Shown: positions 34,580 to 48,608 of the stretch, piece by piece | Numbering within the stretch: position 1 is the stretch's first letter | How the letters are laid out: the number at the start of each line of letters is the position of its first letter | Origin: Epiperipatus broadwayi | Taxonomy: Eukaryota > Onychophora > Udeonychophora > Euonychophora > Peripatidae | Direction of reading: 5' to 3' | NCBI GenBank assembly: GCA_028023455.1 | Contig: JAQFVV010012535.1 | Location: 1,182,001 to 1,246,000, forward strand | Length of the DNA stretch: 64,000 nucleotides | Notes under the pieces: model-generated | Databases searched by the model: none | What the model saw: the letters and a program-made list of their open reading frames with translations, nothing else | Told to the model about the DNA's origin: nothing | Program-made: the position numbers and the translations under genes

Positions 34580-36950
34580 ATAATAAATTGACAATTAAAA
34601 AGACATAATATTTAATACATAACTACTTCTTGATCTGATTGAGTGTAACTTAATATATATTAAATTTTGATTTGAAGTTGAAAATTATTACAAATTAATA
34701 TTTAGTTATAGAGTCAGTCAGCCGTTTCAAGATAATTAAAATTTAAATAAAAATTGTTTTCTATAGAAATAGCAAATATTTTTTATGTCAAGAATAAACA
34801 GTTGTTGTTTTTTTCTTTGTCCAACTTATTATTGTATTATTTATATTTTTTTGTAGCTTTTGTTTCCTTAAAGGAATTTTCTTTATTTAAATCTGATAGC
34901 CATGTTGCTCTTTTGCTGAATCCATATTCATTATCAATTGCTGAAATATGACCACTATCTCTGGTAATCATATAGTAACAGGCAAAACCTTTCACACACA
35001 TTACTGATATGCTACATATGTCAAAGGAAGTACTAAAGATAACCATAGACTTCCATTTATTATTGGAATCTCTCATATTACCATATTTAGAATTGATGAT
35101 GATGATGATCCAGCAAATGTCTATTCCCTCTACCACTCTTCTTATACATTCATTATAAACACAGGTTATTCATCATTATTTTCTAACAACAACTTTTCTG
35201 ATGGTTGGACCCAAGATCTCTTCACATTGCTTAACTTAAAGACTTGTAACAATGACCAGGATCTCAAGCAGCATTTTCCATCACAGAAGAACTACCAATG
35301 AACAAGCAAAACAAAGCTCAGCCCTGAAATTCTAACAACTTTCCTGTTAACATTCCAACAATAGCACAGTTTGGAGAATGCACTTGTTCATGGTTTAGAT
35401 ACTGCTGACAATATATTTGAATGTCAAACCAATTTGTGGAATGAGACAGGAAGCCAGAATATCAAGTAAGTAAATGCTTTTATTCTTTTAATAACAAAAT
35501 TTATTTAACATCTGATAAGGAAAAAGAAATGAAGTAAATAATAAGAAAAGGAATCATAAAATTGCACATACATTAATTAGCATTTATTTCTTCTCTGAGA
35601 AATGTGAATATATAAAAAATAATACAAAGATAAACTGCGAAAGTAAGATAAAATATTAACTAATGATTTAAATTTCGAACACAGTGTCAATATAATATGA
35701 TAGAGCTGAGACAAATCTTATACTCGTATAAAATAAATATTATTAAGAATAAATATTGATGACATTTGCAATAATGCAGCTTTTTAAAGGATCATTCAGG
35801 AAAATTTTAAGAAAGAATAAAATATTTGGTTACAGAATCAAACAACTTTTGATAAAAGCAAAGAAGCCTCCACCCCAAATATCTACAAAAAAATTTTTTT
35901 AATATATTTAGATATTTCTCTATTATTAACTTAATAAAAAAATATTTTTAATAATAATGTCCTCATTTTAGTGACTATTTAACTTTAGTCCTAAGAGAGT
36001 TGCCTCACATATAGGATTGGCCCTATTCTTGTATTAATAATTTTTATTAAAACTGTAATCATTATTTTAAAAAAATTACGAAAATGTTATTACTTTATAG
36101 TTAATGATACTCAGACTAGTCTTAATTATTACCCCCTTCTTTCCTATTGCTTTGTTATGGCTTGCTTAGGAAATATATCAATAAAATGTTAATACAGACA
36201 CATATATTCTGACTTGACTAGTTACCATTATCCGATTATTGCCTACAATGGAATCTTGCCAAATTTATTTCCACTTTATTCTACAGCAAAAAAGTATCTT
36301 TGAGAGTTTCTCTTCTCCAAAAGATGCGTTTAATCATTATTAAATTATCTTAAAGGAAGTTATAATTTAGTCATGAAAATTTAATGTACAGAATTTTACA
36401 ACCTTTTTTTATAATAAATTGTAAGTTCGAGTATTTGAGCTTCCTCAAAAAAATAAATACATAAACTTAATTTCCCAATAATATTTGTAATTAAAATACG
36501 ACTGCTTACAAATTGTTTGATTTCATTTTAAAATAAATATTTTTCATTTAACTAACAAATTATTTTTTTGTTTCCATAGTTATATTTGAAATAGATCTTG
36601 AAAAGTTTCCATAGAAAATAATAGTTTCCATAGAAGATAATAATAGTAGTAATGTTTGTTTTTTATTATTATTTAATTACTTCAAAGATATATAAAAAAA
36701 ATTGAAAATAATATATACATACATTTAATAACACATATTTTAAAAATACACTTCTGAATAAATAATAACCATGATTTTTAAAATAAATTTAGAAATGTAC
36801 AATAAAGCTTCTATATCTATTATGTTCAGTTTCAAATCTTTTTATAATTAACAAAATGGAGATATTTGTAAACACTAAATTATTCACATGTTTTAACGTT
36901 GACAAGAGATAATTTAATTTTTAAAGGGTACAAACTAAAACATTATCAAC
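34580..36950. other. Intergenic region, nothing firmly recognised
   Basis: A block at 35140-35470 is less AT-rich and ends in a good splice-donor-like CAA/GTAAGT at 35465-35471, but the open frame before it is only about 33 codons and unlike any family I know. The remainder is AT-rich. Confidence 0.35.
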
Positions 36951-38842
36951 ATATATATATAACCTAGGACATGGACATGAATGCCCAAGCCTATTAACCA
37001 GAATGCCCAAGCTTATTAACCAAATTTATCACAAGCCTCTCAACCATATATAACATATAGTGACATATATATGATATTATGATCAGACCACACTTGGACA
37101 CGATTGTAATTGATTTATTAGTCTAGTCATTAAATATAATGAGCGTACTGACAGACCTTAACAATTAACAGCCTATTTCTGATAACCTTAATTCTACACA
37201 GTAATATTTCCTGCTCATCATATGTGTAGAAACTTATACTACTTAAATATACTATAATATTTATTAGTTCTGGCAAGACATATTATTAAATACCAGAATG
37301 GTGTGTCTAGGAACCTAGGTTTAAACTTATACCCTTTGAAGAGATCATGTCAACCTCAGATCATAACTTTCAGGATTTTTGAAACTCATTGGTAATGTTG
37401 TACTACTTAACTAACTTGATGAAATGCACAAATAAAAAGTGAACAAAAGCAAAACAGTTGTGACAATAACAGTTTATTCCAGTAGCAACGTGTGAGTGGT
37501 ATTTACACCCTCTCAAACCATTAGCATTATAACAATTATATATATATATATATAATGCACATGCATCTCATTATAAAGTAAATAGTTATATAGCATATAA
37601 AAATAAATTAGTATAGTTAATAATTAACAATTTAGAGAAAGAGAAAGACAACATTTATACATATTTCTAAATATGGTAAAAACAAAATTTCTCTTACTTA
37701 AGTTTTTGTACTTAGTCCTTTTGTATTCGATTCTGACAAAATATCATGGTTTTTTTCTAATGATTAGCCCATGGCTAGCTGGTCATTCTCTGTCAACCAT
37801 TTTCTTCTCCAGTACAGCATGTTTAACTGTTTATACATGATAGAGCTAGAAAGTTTTTTCTCATACTAAATTATTCAGATAGACATCTTTTTCCATGGAG
37901 CACTGTGCAATTGATGGATGAACTGCTTGTTTGTAGCAAGCCATTCATTTAATATTTATTACATATATTTATAAAACTATTGCATATTTGATTAATATTA
38001 TGCACCTTTTTACTTTCAATTTCTAGTGCATATGTACATGTTCTGCTGGTTGTCACAATAAAATCTGTGAGTCCACCCTTGTATTTCTTTCTAAAATGTA
38101 AACTGGACTGACTGCAGAGCTTTTGACTATCTTTTTCTATGTTATCAGACTTAATTGCTTTCAATGTGTTTATCAATAAATAGGTTAATTTAAAAAAAAA
38201 ACACTTTATCAAAGTCTGTTTTTCATAAACACATAGAAAGAAAATAATTGGAAATAAAGAAAGAAAAAAGAAAAAAGAAAAAATAATTTTTTATTCTTTT
38301 AGAACTACAAACTTATTCATTTTGAAACACTGTATTTTTAAAGCTTCTATCATGAAGCTAATAAATTTAATGTTCTCTTATTCTCTTTACAAAACCAATT
38401 TTTATAATTAGTTAAAATCTTTTTTTTTAGTTTTGTATAGAATATTTATTTGAGAGAAAATGTAACTGAACCTACATGCACAGCACTGGAACAAAACTAT
38501 TTATCTGCTGAGGGTTTCAAAATAAAGAAAAAAAAAATATGTTTTTAATATATGACTTAGATATTAATTAGAATTTTATAGTTTAACCATTTATCTACTG
38601 AGGATTTCAAAATAAAGAAGAAATATTCATTCTTAGTATATAACTTTTGCTATTAATTCGCATTGAGGGTGTCAAAATAAAGAAGAAAATATTCATTTTT
38701 AGTATACGACTTTTACTCTTAATTAGGATATTACAGTTTAAGTCATTCTTCATTGAGTGTTTAAATAATTAATATGCTGCTTATTATTAGTGTGTATATT
38801 TGATATTTACTTTAAGATATGATGTGGCTACACACAGCTACA
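36951..38842 (-). repeat. 3' LTR (~1.89 kb) of a gag-only LTR retrotransposon
   Basis: This segment is repeated directly at about 41445-42974 plus 48614-49032. Matching blocks include the AACCTAGGACATGGACAT-like start, GCCTATT(T/G)CTG, ACACAGTAATATTT, TACCAGAATGGT, TAACTTGATGAAATGCAC and the end GTGGCTACACACAGCTACA. On the minus strand it starts TGTAGCTGTG. An AATAAAC signal lies on the minus strand near 37460. Within it, a ~75-90-bp block (TTTCAAAATAAAGAAGAAA, ATTCAT, TTAGTATA) is present three times at 38515-38740, but once in the other LTR. Confidence 0.75.
38490..38745. repeat. Three-copy tandem repeat inside the 3' LTR
   Basis: Units share TTTCAAAATAAAGAA..., ATTCATT(C/T)TTAGTATA and ACTTTT(G/A)CT(A/C)TTAAT, at about 38515, 38605 and 38670. 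The corresponding place in the other LTR (about 48888) has one unit, so the expansion happened after or around insertion. Confidence 0.7.
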
Positions 38843-41444
38843 TTATCACCATATAACATGGGAAATGAAATTAAATTGAACCAATTGTTGATACCTTGGT
38901 CTGATTCAACCAATTTCATTTCGCACTTAAAAAGAAAAAAAATATTAATTACACTCATCTATGTATTAATATTTCCACAGACTTACAGACTGGAATATTA
39001 GTCAAAAGAAGTTATCTGATTTGCAGATATAAATTTTATTTCTTGAGGTGGGATAATTATTGGCATACTACATGCATGCTGCTTCCAACACTATGATGGG
39101 AAAAAAACTTTGTTACAAAACACAAGTGTGCAATGCAATATGAGCACCAGAAAAGCTATCTCAATTTAAGCACAAATGCAATTTAATACCCAAAAGGGCC
39201 ATTGAAGAAAAACAAAGGAATGTTTGGCAAAATGGGAAGTTTTACTCATGTACTTTATAAGTCATATAGATACCTGACCCATGACACAGTTCTATGTGTG
39301 GGGAACAACATAGTACTGTCCTGATCCATTGAGGGGCTTATTTGGACAGATTTTTTAGAGTTTAGATATGTGTAGTGCTGACATAACTTTTTGGAGTAAC
39401 ACATTGCATAATGCCTATATCTATGAGAAAGTCATCTACCCACTATCAGCACTGAAACAAAGCTATTACATTTCACAAAATTTTCTCCTAATCTCAGCAA
39501 AATACCTTTTTCTTTCCTCAATTTCTGCTCTATCATTTTGCTTTCTTTTTATTTTTGTAGCATCAATCACAACTGCACCTTGCCTTGGAAGATTGAGAGT
39601 CATGATCAGATCTATTATAATTCTCTTTGATGAGATATAATCCACTTCCAAATCATCTAAATGTTTTGATAGGATTGGCTTACCAATTGACCTCCATTTT
39701 CTCCTCTTCATAGTAGCACTTTTTTCTTTTCTGTCCTGGTACAATGATGGTGGCTTGACCTTGCACTTCTCATATTAGATGGCATTCATATTCAGACTAT
39801 TGTCTAGTCTATGCTGTTTTGGTTGCAGGTTTAAATCCCCTTCTTTTTCTGCATGTGCAGGTTTGTTGCCATCAAACACATCAACAGTTTTTCCACCTGT
39901 TCAATTGTATTAATACCTATGCCAATCAGCATTTTTTTCAATTCTTACAATTTAAAGTTCTGAAAGAAAATCTGCAGTGATCATTGTCAATTGTTGGCAC
40001 TTCTCTTTGAATAATTTATGTTTAATCCCTTTGCTTTATCCCTTTTTGGTAATCCTCACTCCAATAACAATTCATGAGTGCCTGTTTAAACTTAATATAG
40101 TTAATAGGATGTATGAACAATGAGTCCCACCATGCTTATGATGCACCTTGCAGATGACTAACAGCTATTTATAGCTTATCCTCTTTAGTCATAGTATTAA
40201 TGCTGAAATATTTTCCATATTGTTGATAAATTTAATGGGTGCCCCATAAACATCTAAAAAAATTCTTATTTTAAGAAACTGGTTTATAATCCAAAGCATG
40301 AGGTTCATTTACATGAATATTAATCTTGGCCTCTTCTATATTCTCTTTTTCATGTTCTTCCTTTTTTGGGATTATCACACCTATTTTTCTTTCAGTTTGA
40401 CTATTTTGTCTGGTCATTCTCCTGCTTTTTCATTCCTTCTATTATACTACCATCATCTTTGAGCTGTAGTGATTTAATTTGACTAGCCAGGTCTCCTTTT
40501 CACTTTTGTACATATTCCAGGCTTTTTTATTTTGATTTTCATTAACTCTGTTGTCTCTTGTTCTTGTTCTTTATTTTGTTTAACTTCATTGATAATTTCA
40601 TTTCTATCTTGTTTGATTCAGTCAGCTTTCTGATAGATATTTTTAACGCTTTGAGCCATTTTATCTACCATTTCTTTTAAGAGCATTTCTTCTCTTCTTT
40701 TTTGATTATTATCTCTTTGCTGATTATTTTCTTTTATTTTTAAAACATTTTCTGATATCGCTGGCTGCTTTCTTCTATTTTCTTTAGCAACATTTCTTTT
40801 TTTTTTTTGCTTTCTTTACCAGCATCTCATTTTTTTCTTTCATTTCTTTCAACATTTGCAATAATGGGACTGATATGTTTATCCCCTCTTTTTTTCTTGC
40901 CTTCTGTTATTGGCTGATCTCTTTCTTGATCATGTTTTCCTTAATTATTTGTTCTATTTTATCATTTTGTTCTCCAGCCTGCATTTTGGCTTTTACTTAC
41001 ATTATCATTTACAAAAAAAAAAAAAAGACTATTGTAATTTTTTTTTTTATAATCAATGTTATGGGAAAAAATGTATCAAGTTTTCTCTTTTATGTTTAAT
41101 AATTGTTCCAACCCCAATTGTACAGTCATTTCATTTATTTTCTTTCTATATCTAGCCTTATCTTTCTTAAATTATTTGCTTTTTCTCACTAGCTCTATTA
41201 TACTAATAAATATATCATATACTCCTTTATTACTTTTTATATTGACTTGTTTTATTCATCTTCTCATTTCTACACTTCACTTTTATTTGTGCAAAATTGC
41301 CTTATTTCTCTCAGTTTATATTTCCCCTTCATATTCACAACCATGTTCTGGGACTAAATAAATCACACTGGCACATCAAAATGTAATACATTTCAAAATG
41401 AAATGAAGAAAGTTCTATGTTCAGGCTTTACATTGGTCACCAAA
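38843..41444 (-). pseudogene. Internal region of the LTR element: gag-like only, no pol
   Basis: Minus strand. About 40990-40540 encodes a K/E/Q-rich coiled-coil (GEQNDKIEQIIKENMIKKE and similar). About 40260-40080 gives INNMEK, TKEDKL, then SHLQGAS-AWWDSLF and FKQALMNCYWSEDYQKG, the capsid-type motif of Ty3/gypsy Gag (L-x-G-x-A-x-x-WW ... F-x-x-x-F). A further frame, 39744-39466, is basic and unassigned. There is no protease, RT, RNase H or integrase between the LTRs. At 41432-41444 the minus strand reads TTTGGTGACCAATG, a plausible TGG-starting primer binding site just inside the 5' LTR. Confidence 0.65.
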
Positions 41445-42974
41445 TATATCACTTCCAACTTTGAACCTGGGCCATGAACATGGATGTCCAATCCCAAAAT
41501 ATGATAACCAAATGTACCACAACCCCCTTAACCACATATAGCATCTAGTATACATATTATGATTAGGACACCTGTGGTCACAACTGTAATTGACTTATTA
41601 TTGCAATCATTAGCTATGATGAGCATATTGAGAAACCTTATCAGCTTACTGCCTATTGCTGGTAATGTTATCTCCACACAGTAATATTTTCTGCTCATTA
41701 TATGAATCACTTAAATATACTAGAATATCTCTTAGTTAGAGCGAGACATATTAAATACCAGAATGGTATAACTAGAAATCTAGGTTTATATTTCTACTCT
41801 TTGAAGAAATTACGTCAGCTTCAGATCATAACTCTTGTGATTTTTGATACTCAGTAGTAATGTTCCACAACTTAACTAACTTGATGAAATGCACAAATGA
41901 AAAGTGATCAAATATAGAACAGTGATAACAATAACAGTAACAGTTTATTCCACAAGGAATGTGCAAGTGGTATTTAGATTCTCTCACATCATTAGCATTA
42001 CAACAATCATATAACAATCATATGTAGAAAGAAATTAGTATATTTGATAATTAAAAGAGAAAATATATCTTCACATTTATAAATTTGGTGAAACTAAATA
42101 ATTTCTCTTACTTCTTTCTTGTATTTAATTCTTTTGTATTTGAATCTGGTCTTTTGTCAAGAAAAAATTTAGTTATTCAAATAAGAAAATAATATTTTTT
42201 TCAGTGATAATATTTCTTGTAACAACTTTTATTCTGTTTTTTTTTTCACAAAGTTTTGATGCATATTTTTTATTTATTCAAAGTTTAAAATGAGTTCTTC
42301 ATTCACTATATATTTCTATGCAGATTATAATCACATAAATTTATTCATATGTCTTTTTTTTCTTATAAAAGAAATGTGAATTCTGCAAAGTTTAATAAAA
42401 TGGTTATGGCTTTTTCCCAATGATCAGTCTGTGGTCAGCAAATCGTTTTCTGCCAATCTTTTTCTTTTTTGGGGGTATCGCATATTTAATTGTTTATATA
42501 TGATAGAATTAGAATAAGATTAATTTTCTTTTGCCATAACTATCTTCTTTTTTATGGAGCACTGTGCAGTTGATGGATGAATCACTTGTTTCTCTGCAAG
42601 TCATTCATTTAATATGTATTGTGTACATGTACAAAATCACTGTGTATTTGGTTTATATCACACTTTCAATTTTCAATTTCTACTGCATGTGTATATGTTC
42701 TGCTGGTTACCAATAAAATATGAACACATTCATATTCTCTCCAAAATGTAGACTGGAATGACTGCACAGTTTTTGATAATTTGTTTATATGTTATCAGAC
42801 TTAATTGCTTTCATTTATCTCTATGTGTTTGTCAATAAATAAGTTACTTAAAAAAATTCTCGTTACAACTATTATCAAAGTCTCTTTTGATAAACACACA
42901 GAAAAAATTTATCATAATTCATCATGATTTGAAACAAAGAGAAAATAAAAAATATTTTTTATTCTTTCAGTACT

Positions 42975-43693
42975 TGATGTGTTTGGTCACGATTATACAT
43001 ATAAGCACATATGAGTATATATTTGTTTTAATAATATATAGATACAAACATATACTCAATTTCTAATACATTTTCAGATTTAAATAATGATGGTAATACT
43101 CCACCTGCTACTGCTACTGTCCAATTACTAGCTGTAATGTGAACTGTTGAAGAAGAGAATATACATACACTTAATAGATTCCTCTATCCATTGCTATCTA
43201 TACTTGACAATATGCCTTATAAGTAGGTATGGTGACTCTTCCTGCTGTCTTTATGGTTTGCCTTAAATTATGGCAGCTTCTAGTCCTATATCTGGATTTG
43301 TCTGGATTCATTAACCATTAGCTTAAATAGTTATAGTCTGGAGAATGGCCAATGCTGTTCAGGTTTGCAGGAGCTTTCTTTGACCATATAGAGAGAACTA
43401 GGTTATGTTATTCAGGTTTAACAGTTGTTCTCTGGAGAACACATACTGTCTTTCAGTTTGACAGTCATCCCTGCCTTACCTTCAAAAAGGCTGATTATTT
43501 ATTGCCAGATCCCCATACTTTACTGGAAACATTCAGATTCAGTGAGCATCATTACCTATCAGCTGATTTTTCCATTAGCTGTGTGTTATCTTTACATATA
43601 CACATTGTTTAGCAGCAAAGAATGCTCAATCTGATTCCAATAAGAATGGAATCTGGAATAGTCCATTATTTGTAGGCAAGGTAAGTTATGACA
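42975..43693 (-). repeat. 3' LTR of the nested gypsy element (719 bp)
   Basis: Aligns end to end with 47866-48608; shared blocks include AATAGTTATAGTCTGGAGAA, AGAGAGAACTAGG and GATTCAGTGAGCAT. Divergence of roughly 15% by eye, plus indels, indicates an old insertion. Confidence 0.9.
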
Positions 43694-46600
43694 TTCCCTC
43701 CCCCTTGGTTAAAATTAGCTCTGAAGCATGTAGTCTTGCAAGTATGTAGTCCTGAAGATATGTTTGGAAGATGTCTTCTTCACTTTTTCAGTAGATTCAC
43801 TGTTGTCATCATTTGGTGTTCTTGGAACTGGAGGTTCATTACAATTGGCTGATTATGCATGATTTAATCTTATTTGCTTTCTGTGGTGATGATGTTGTCC
43901 ATTAGCCATTTCAATTCACTACAATCTAAAGACCTTTAAGTTCAATCACCACTGCTGGAATTCATTTGATAGTTCCATTATACATTCAATATAGAATGTG
44001 GGTGCCTATTTCCTCTTTAGTATTATTTTCTCTTTTTCCATTAGTAGAACTAGGTCTGAGAACTGATAAGTTGGTTCTCAGATTTTGCAGGGATTGTGCT
44101 TGATGTGGAGTGCTATGCTAATAGCATTTCTGACAATATGGGTATTCCAACTTTCTGTATCCATCTTTGTTAGCATTTTTTGTCTCTTGAACTAATCTCT
44201 CAACCTGACCATTGCTCTCAGGGTGGAATGGTGTGCTAAACATGAGTTTAATGCTATTATTGGCACACAAAAAATTTTAATGCTGTTGATGTAAATGTTA
44301 TACCATTATCTAAAAGTAGTGTTTTAGGTAGCCCATGTATAGTAAATAGTCTCTTAAGAGTTTGATAGTTACTGTGGAGTAGAATGATGGAACTTCAAGC
44401 TACTTCCAATCATTTACAATTAAAGTCAACTACTATTAGTAATAGTTTGCACCTCCATTGGCCTGCCTAACCCACATAAGTTCTGGTCAAGGGGTCTTTA
44501 GGTTTAGGCTACTGAACTGTTCTGTTCTTTTTCTGGTATTGTTTTGGTTCCTCTTGCAATGCCAGCAGTTGTGGATCTTAGGTTCAATGTCATAATCCAA
44601 AATAAATCACCATACATATGAGCTTGCTAGCAGCTTCATTCTGACAATCTCTGGATGCCTGTTATATAACAGGTTGAGCACCTGGGATCATTCTTCTGGA
44701 AAAATCACTCATCTTTATTCCAGATAATACAACCATTTTCCATTAAGAATCCTAGTTTTTTGAGTCCAGTAGGCTAAATGCAACTCATTAGATTTTTTGC
44801 TTGGCCAACTCTGTTGGATCAATTTCTGTTATCTTTGGGATCCAGTGCCATTAGTAGTCCATTCAGTCACTGACTTATTGTTAAGTGGTGTATTTAATGC
44901 TAAGGGGCCATTAGTAGTCCATTCAGACACTGACTTATTGTCAAGTGATGTATTTAATGCTAAGTCTATCATGTTAATTGATTGACTTTTTGCCTTTACA
45001 TTGTCTACAGACTTTGCACAATCGACTTAAGGCATTTACCTAGGGAATATGTTCTTCAATGTATTCCAGTGTAAAATTATAACCTGATAAAACATTGAAT
45101 TATCTTAGCATATGTGGTGAGGCATGCTGAGAGATTCCTTTTTCAGAAGTAAAGATATACCCAAGAAGGTTCTGTAATCAGTTTGTATTATGAATGATCT
45201 ACTGCAAAGACAGTCATGAAATTTTTTGATGCTATTAATCAAAACTAAGGCCTCAATTTGAAAAAAAAATTTCAGCATTTGAGAGATACTTTGATGCAAA
45301 TGCAATAGCGCAGTGTGTTCCATCATCATTTCTATGAAACAACATAACACCTGTTTCTACTAGTGATGCATCACAATTTATTACCAGCACTCTTTCAGGA
45401 TCAAAGTGTGCCTATACTATTGAGTCTGATCTTTGAAGGTTTATGTTTTCTGATTCATTTCCAGGCTGCATTTTTGTCCAGTAGTCTGTATAGTGGTTCA
45501 GCTGCCTCAGTATTCTGATATAAAAAACTGTCATAATAATTTATGTGGTCCAAAAAAAGACTGTAGTTCTTTTTTATCCCCCAGAATTTTGCTTTTTTAA
45601 TTGCCATGATCGTTTTTGAGTAGGATGAATGCCACCTGAATATATCCTAAATCCTAGAAATTCAAGTTCTTTAGCTTTAAATATACATTTTGTCCAAGTT
45701 TATTTTAATGCCTGAGGCTTTGAACTTCTCTAGGAGTTTCTTAGTGGAACTCCAGAGTTATTTTGGAATTTATGTTGTGTCATTCATAAAAAATTATCAT
45801 AATATGGTAGTGTACCCAGTATTTCAGCAACCAATTGGTCCATGAATCTCTGGAATATTGTTGGGGTGACCATTATACCAAAAGATAACTGGTTCATTTT
45901 GAATGAGCCTTTATGCATGATTATCAATAATGCTCTTTTATTAATCATTATTATAATAATTAATAATGCTCTTGCACTGAGTGGCAATATGTATAGAGAG
46001 TTTTGCCTGTTTTAATGCTATTGCATCCTGATCATTCGCTGGTAACTTCAAGTATGCATGAGTTAAATCAATTTTTGTGAAAACCTATCTAATAGTGTGG
46101 ATAAAATCTGCTTAACTGTGGATAGTTATCAGATGCCAGTGCTTTGTTAATTGTGCATTGATAATCCTCACGAATCTGCACATCACCACTTTCTTTGATA
46201 ATTGGAACAATTGGGGTGGCTGAAAAGAATATGGACTCAATAACCCCTGCTGTCTGCCACTCTTCAAGCTCAATTTCTACTGTATCTCTCAAGACCAATG
46301 GTAATGGTCTTTAATGACAACTGATTGCTTTTATTTCTTTATTCAGTGGTAAATTGACTATGTGTTCTAAGTACAGACCCAGACATTTATCAAATACTTC
46401 ATTAATTTAATTATTATTGTGATATGGTTTACTTTTGTCACTGCAAACTCTAAGTGACTGAACAAATGATGGCTAATAAATTGCTACTTTCATCTGATGC
46501 TATGACCAGTGGTAGATATATAATCATATTAGGCATCATAACTTTGACTCTTAGTTCCAAAGAATGTTATTTGATTGCCCTGGTAATCAGTTATTGATTT

Positions 46601-47865
46601 GCTGCTGGGATGCAGGTAAAATGTATTACTCTTATTAATGATAGATTAGGTTTTGTTTGAGACTATGGACCCTGCAAACCATGTGTCCAATTTCATTGTG
46701 ACTGTCATATCATTATAATAACTCTGTGTTTGAAAACAGAGTCACTTTCTCACATCATTTAGGCATGAAATTTGTTTTTTTGACTTTAAAGTGCCTTTCT
46801 TGCTTTTTGGAATGGATTCAGCCATTCTATCATTAGCAATTCTTGACTCATTTTAAAACAAGCAATTTTTGTGCGACCAACACCCTTTTAATATGTACAC
46901 ATAGTATAAGGATATGGACATTTTGTGTGCACATGTGTCAATTTATTACATATATAACAATGTCAGCTAAATGCTTGACTGATCCAGTGTTCTGCTCAAT
47001 ACTTTGAATATTATAATTTATTTTTTTCAACGGCTTTGCTTGACTAGCTGTTGATTCTGTTAATCTTGCTTGAGACAAAGTTTATGACAGGATCCATTAG
47101 TAGCTCGACTCTAAGATTATGATTTTTTATTTTATACATAAAATGATCTCAAAATACTTTGTTAAAAAAGTTTTAAATTGAATTTTAATGTTAATGAATG
47201 AATTCTAACAGCAAAATCTCTAGTTTTTTTCGTTTTTCCCTAATCGAAATAATATCTCTGCATTATTGTTAGAAGTTTGGGAGTAAAAAAGTTGATTAGT
47301 AGAGATAATGCCTCATCAAAATCTAGGTCAGACAGCATCTCTGATATTGTTTGTGATTTAAGGACCTTGTAGGGTCTGATTATTGACATAAGCATGGCTA
47401 ATTTCAATTCATGCCTTTTGATCTACTTAGACTGTGAACAAAAGATTATCTGATAGCTTGGCCAATTCCCTGGGCAGACCAGATTAAATGCTCAATTAAA
47501 TAAATATTAGCCATTCTGTTATTTTTCTCCTCTTGATATCATGAGAGAGAAAAAAATTGTTTTAATTTGTGTGAGTCACTGCTCAGAATGATCTTTTAGA
47601 GTTTATTTGAAGAGCTACTGTTTGTATAACTGTCAATTTCTGATAAACACAAAATCTATCAACACACTGAGGGGAGTTTCTGTCTTTATTACTAAAGTAA
47701 CCACCACTCTTTGTTCACTTTACAAAAATTTATTGACATGCCAATAACTTTTACAGTCAATTGTTCTGAATGATGACAAAATCTAACAACCCATGGAGGC
47801 AAGATTTTGTTGTTTGACTCTTTTTTCCCAGCTGTGGGAATTTTTTTGTCAAACTGCACTGTATC
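43694..47865 (-). pseudogene. gypsy Gag-Pol remnant: zinc knuckle, RT, RNase H, integrase
   Basis: Minus strand, in order. A degraded zinc knuckle (KGVGRTKIACF, about 46900-46870). RT with GVIESIFFSATPIVPIIKES (about 46250-46190), VFTKIDLTHAYLKL (about 46085-46040), then after a family P insertion FKMNQLSFGIMVTPTIFQRF (about 45900-45840) and LPYYDNF, where the catalytic Y-x-DD is changed to YYDN. RNase H with ALVLINSIKKFHDCL and QTDYRTFL (about 45280-45180). Integrase zinc finger RHPEIVRMKLLASSYVWW with NCWHCKRNQ (44670-44550). Integrase core LLLIVVDF, TLLLDNGITFTS and PESNGQVERLVQE (44440-44180). Domain order RT-RH-IN is Ty3/gypsy. Multiple stops and frameshifts. Confidence 0.85.
45928..46019 (-). 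mobile_element. Family P fragment, copy G, inserted in the gypsy RT
   Basis: Element 45935-46012. On the minus strand it starts AAACAGGCAAAACTCTCTATA, has ATTGCCACTCAGTGCAAG, then a short AT-rich palindrome (GAGCATTATTAATTATTATA and its inverse). It interrupts RT after DQDAIAL; coding resumes with IIMHKGSFKMNQ. TAATGCT is found at both ends (45928-45934, 46013-46019). The family's asymmetric tail is absent. Confidence 0.65.
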
Positions 47866-48608
47866 TGTTGTGTTTAATCACAATTATACATATAATCACA
47901 AATGAGTATGCATACATTATAATAATATATTTATTAATAACATATAGATACAAACATACACTCAATTTCTAATATATTCACAATATTTATAGATTTAAGT
48001 AATAATGGTGATACTCTCTAGCAGATTACCACTACTATTTTTAATGTGAACTGTTGAAGAAGAAACTGTATGTGTGCTCATAGATTTCTCTAACCATTTC
48101 CAACTGTGCTTGATAGCTTGCCTCATGAGAAGGTATGGCAACTTTTCCAGCTATCTGTCTTTACAGCTTGCCTTGAGTTGTCTTTTGTTCTGTAAGCTTC
48201 TAATCCTGAGCAGGGACTTACCTCACTGCTTAGCTTAAATAGCTATAGTCTGGAGAATGACCACTGCTGTTAAGAATAGCAGGAGTTTTCTTTGACTGTA
48301 TAGAGAGAACTAGGCTACTGTTATTCAGGTTTAGCAGTTGTTCTCTGGAGAATACATACTGTCTTTCAGGTTTGATAGTTGTTCTCTGCCTTACCTTCAA
48401 AAAAGGCTGATAATTTATTGCCAGATCCCCAACCTTAATGGAAACCTTCAGATTCAGTGAGCATTATTGTCTATTGGCCTGTTTTTGCCATTGGCTGTGT
48501 ATTATCTTTATAAATATACATTGGTTAGCAGCTATGAATGCTCAATTCAATCACAATAAGACAGGAATCTGAAATAGTCCATTATTTGAAGGCAAGGTGA
48601 GATATGAA
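47866..48608 (-). repeat. 5' LTR of the nested gypsy element (743 bp)
   Basis: Starts TGTTGTGTTTAATCAC on the plus strand and ends GGTGAGATATGAA. One base of the terminal CA (plus-strand view) is lost compared with the other LTR. Confidence 0.9.

Noticed and set aside
35137-35475. Possible exon ending at a GTAAGT donor
   Set aside because: Open frame of about 33 codons only, no acceptor or similarity; kept only as an observation.
39466-39744. 92-codon minus-strand frame as a protease or pol domain of the gag-only element
   Set aside because: Basic sequence with no DTG/DSG motif or other pol signature; left unassigned within the internal region.
40875-41361. Three overlapping plus-strand hydrophobic frames
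   Set aside because: Antisense of the K/E-rich Gag-like region of the LTR element.
43352-43634. Plus-strand open frames of 69-86 codons
   Set aside because: They lie inside the 3' LTR of the nested gypsy element.
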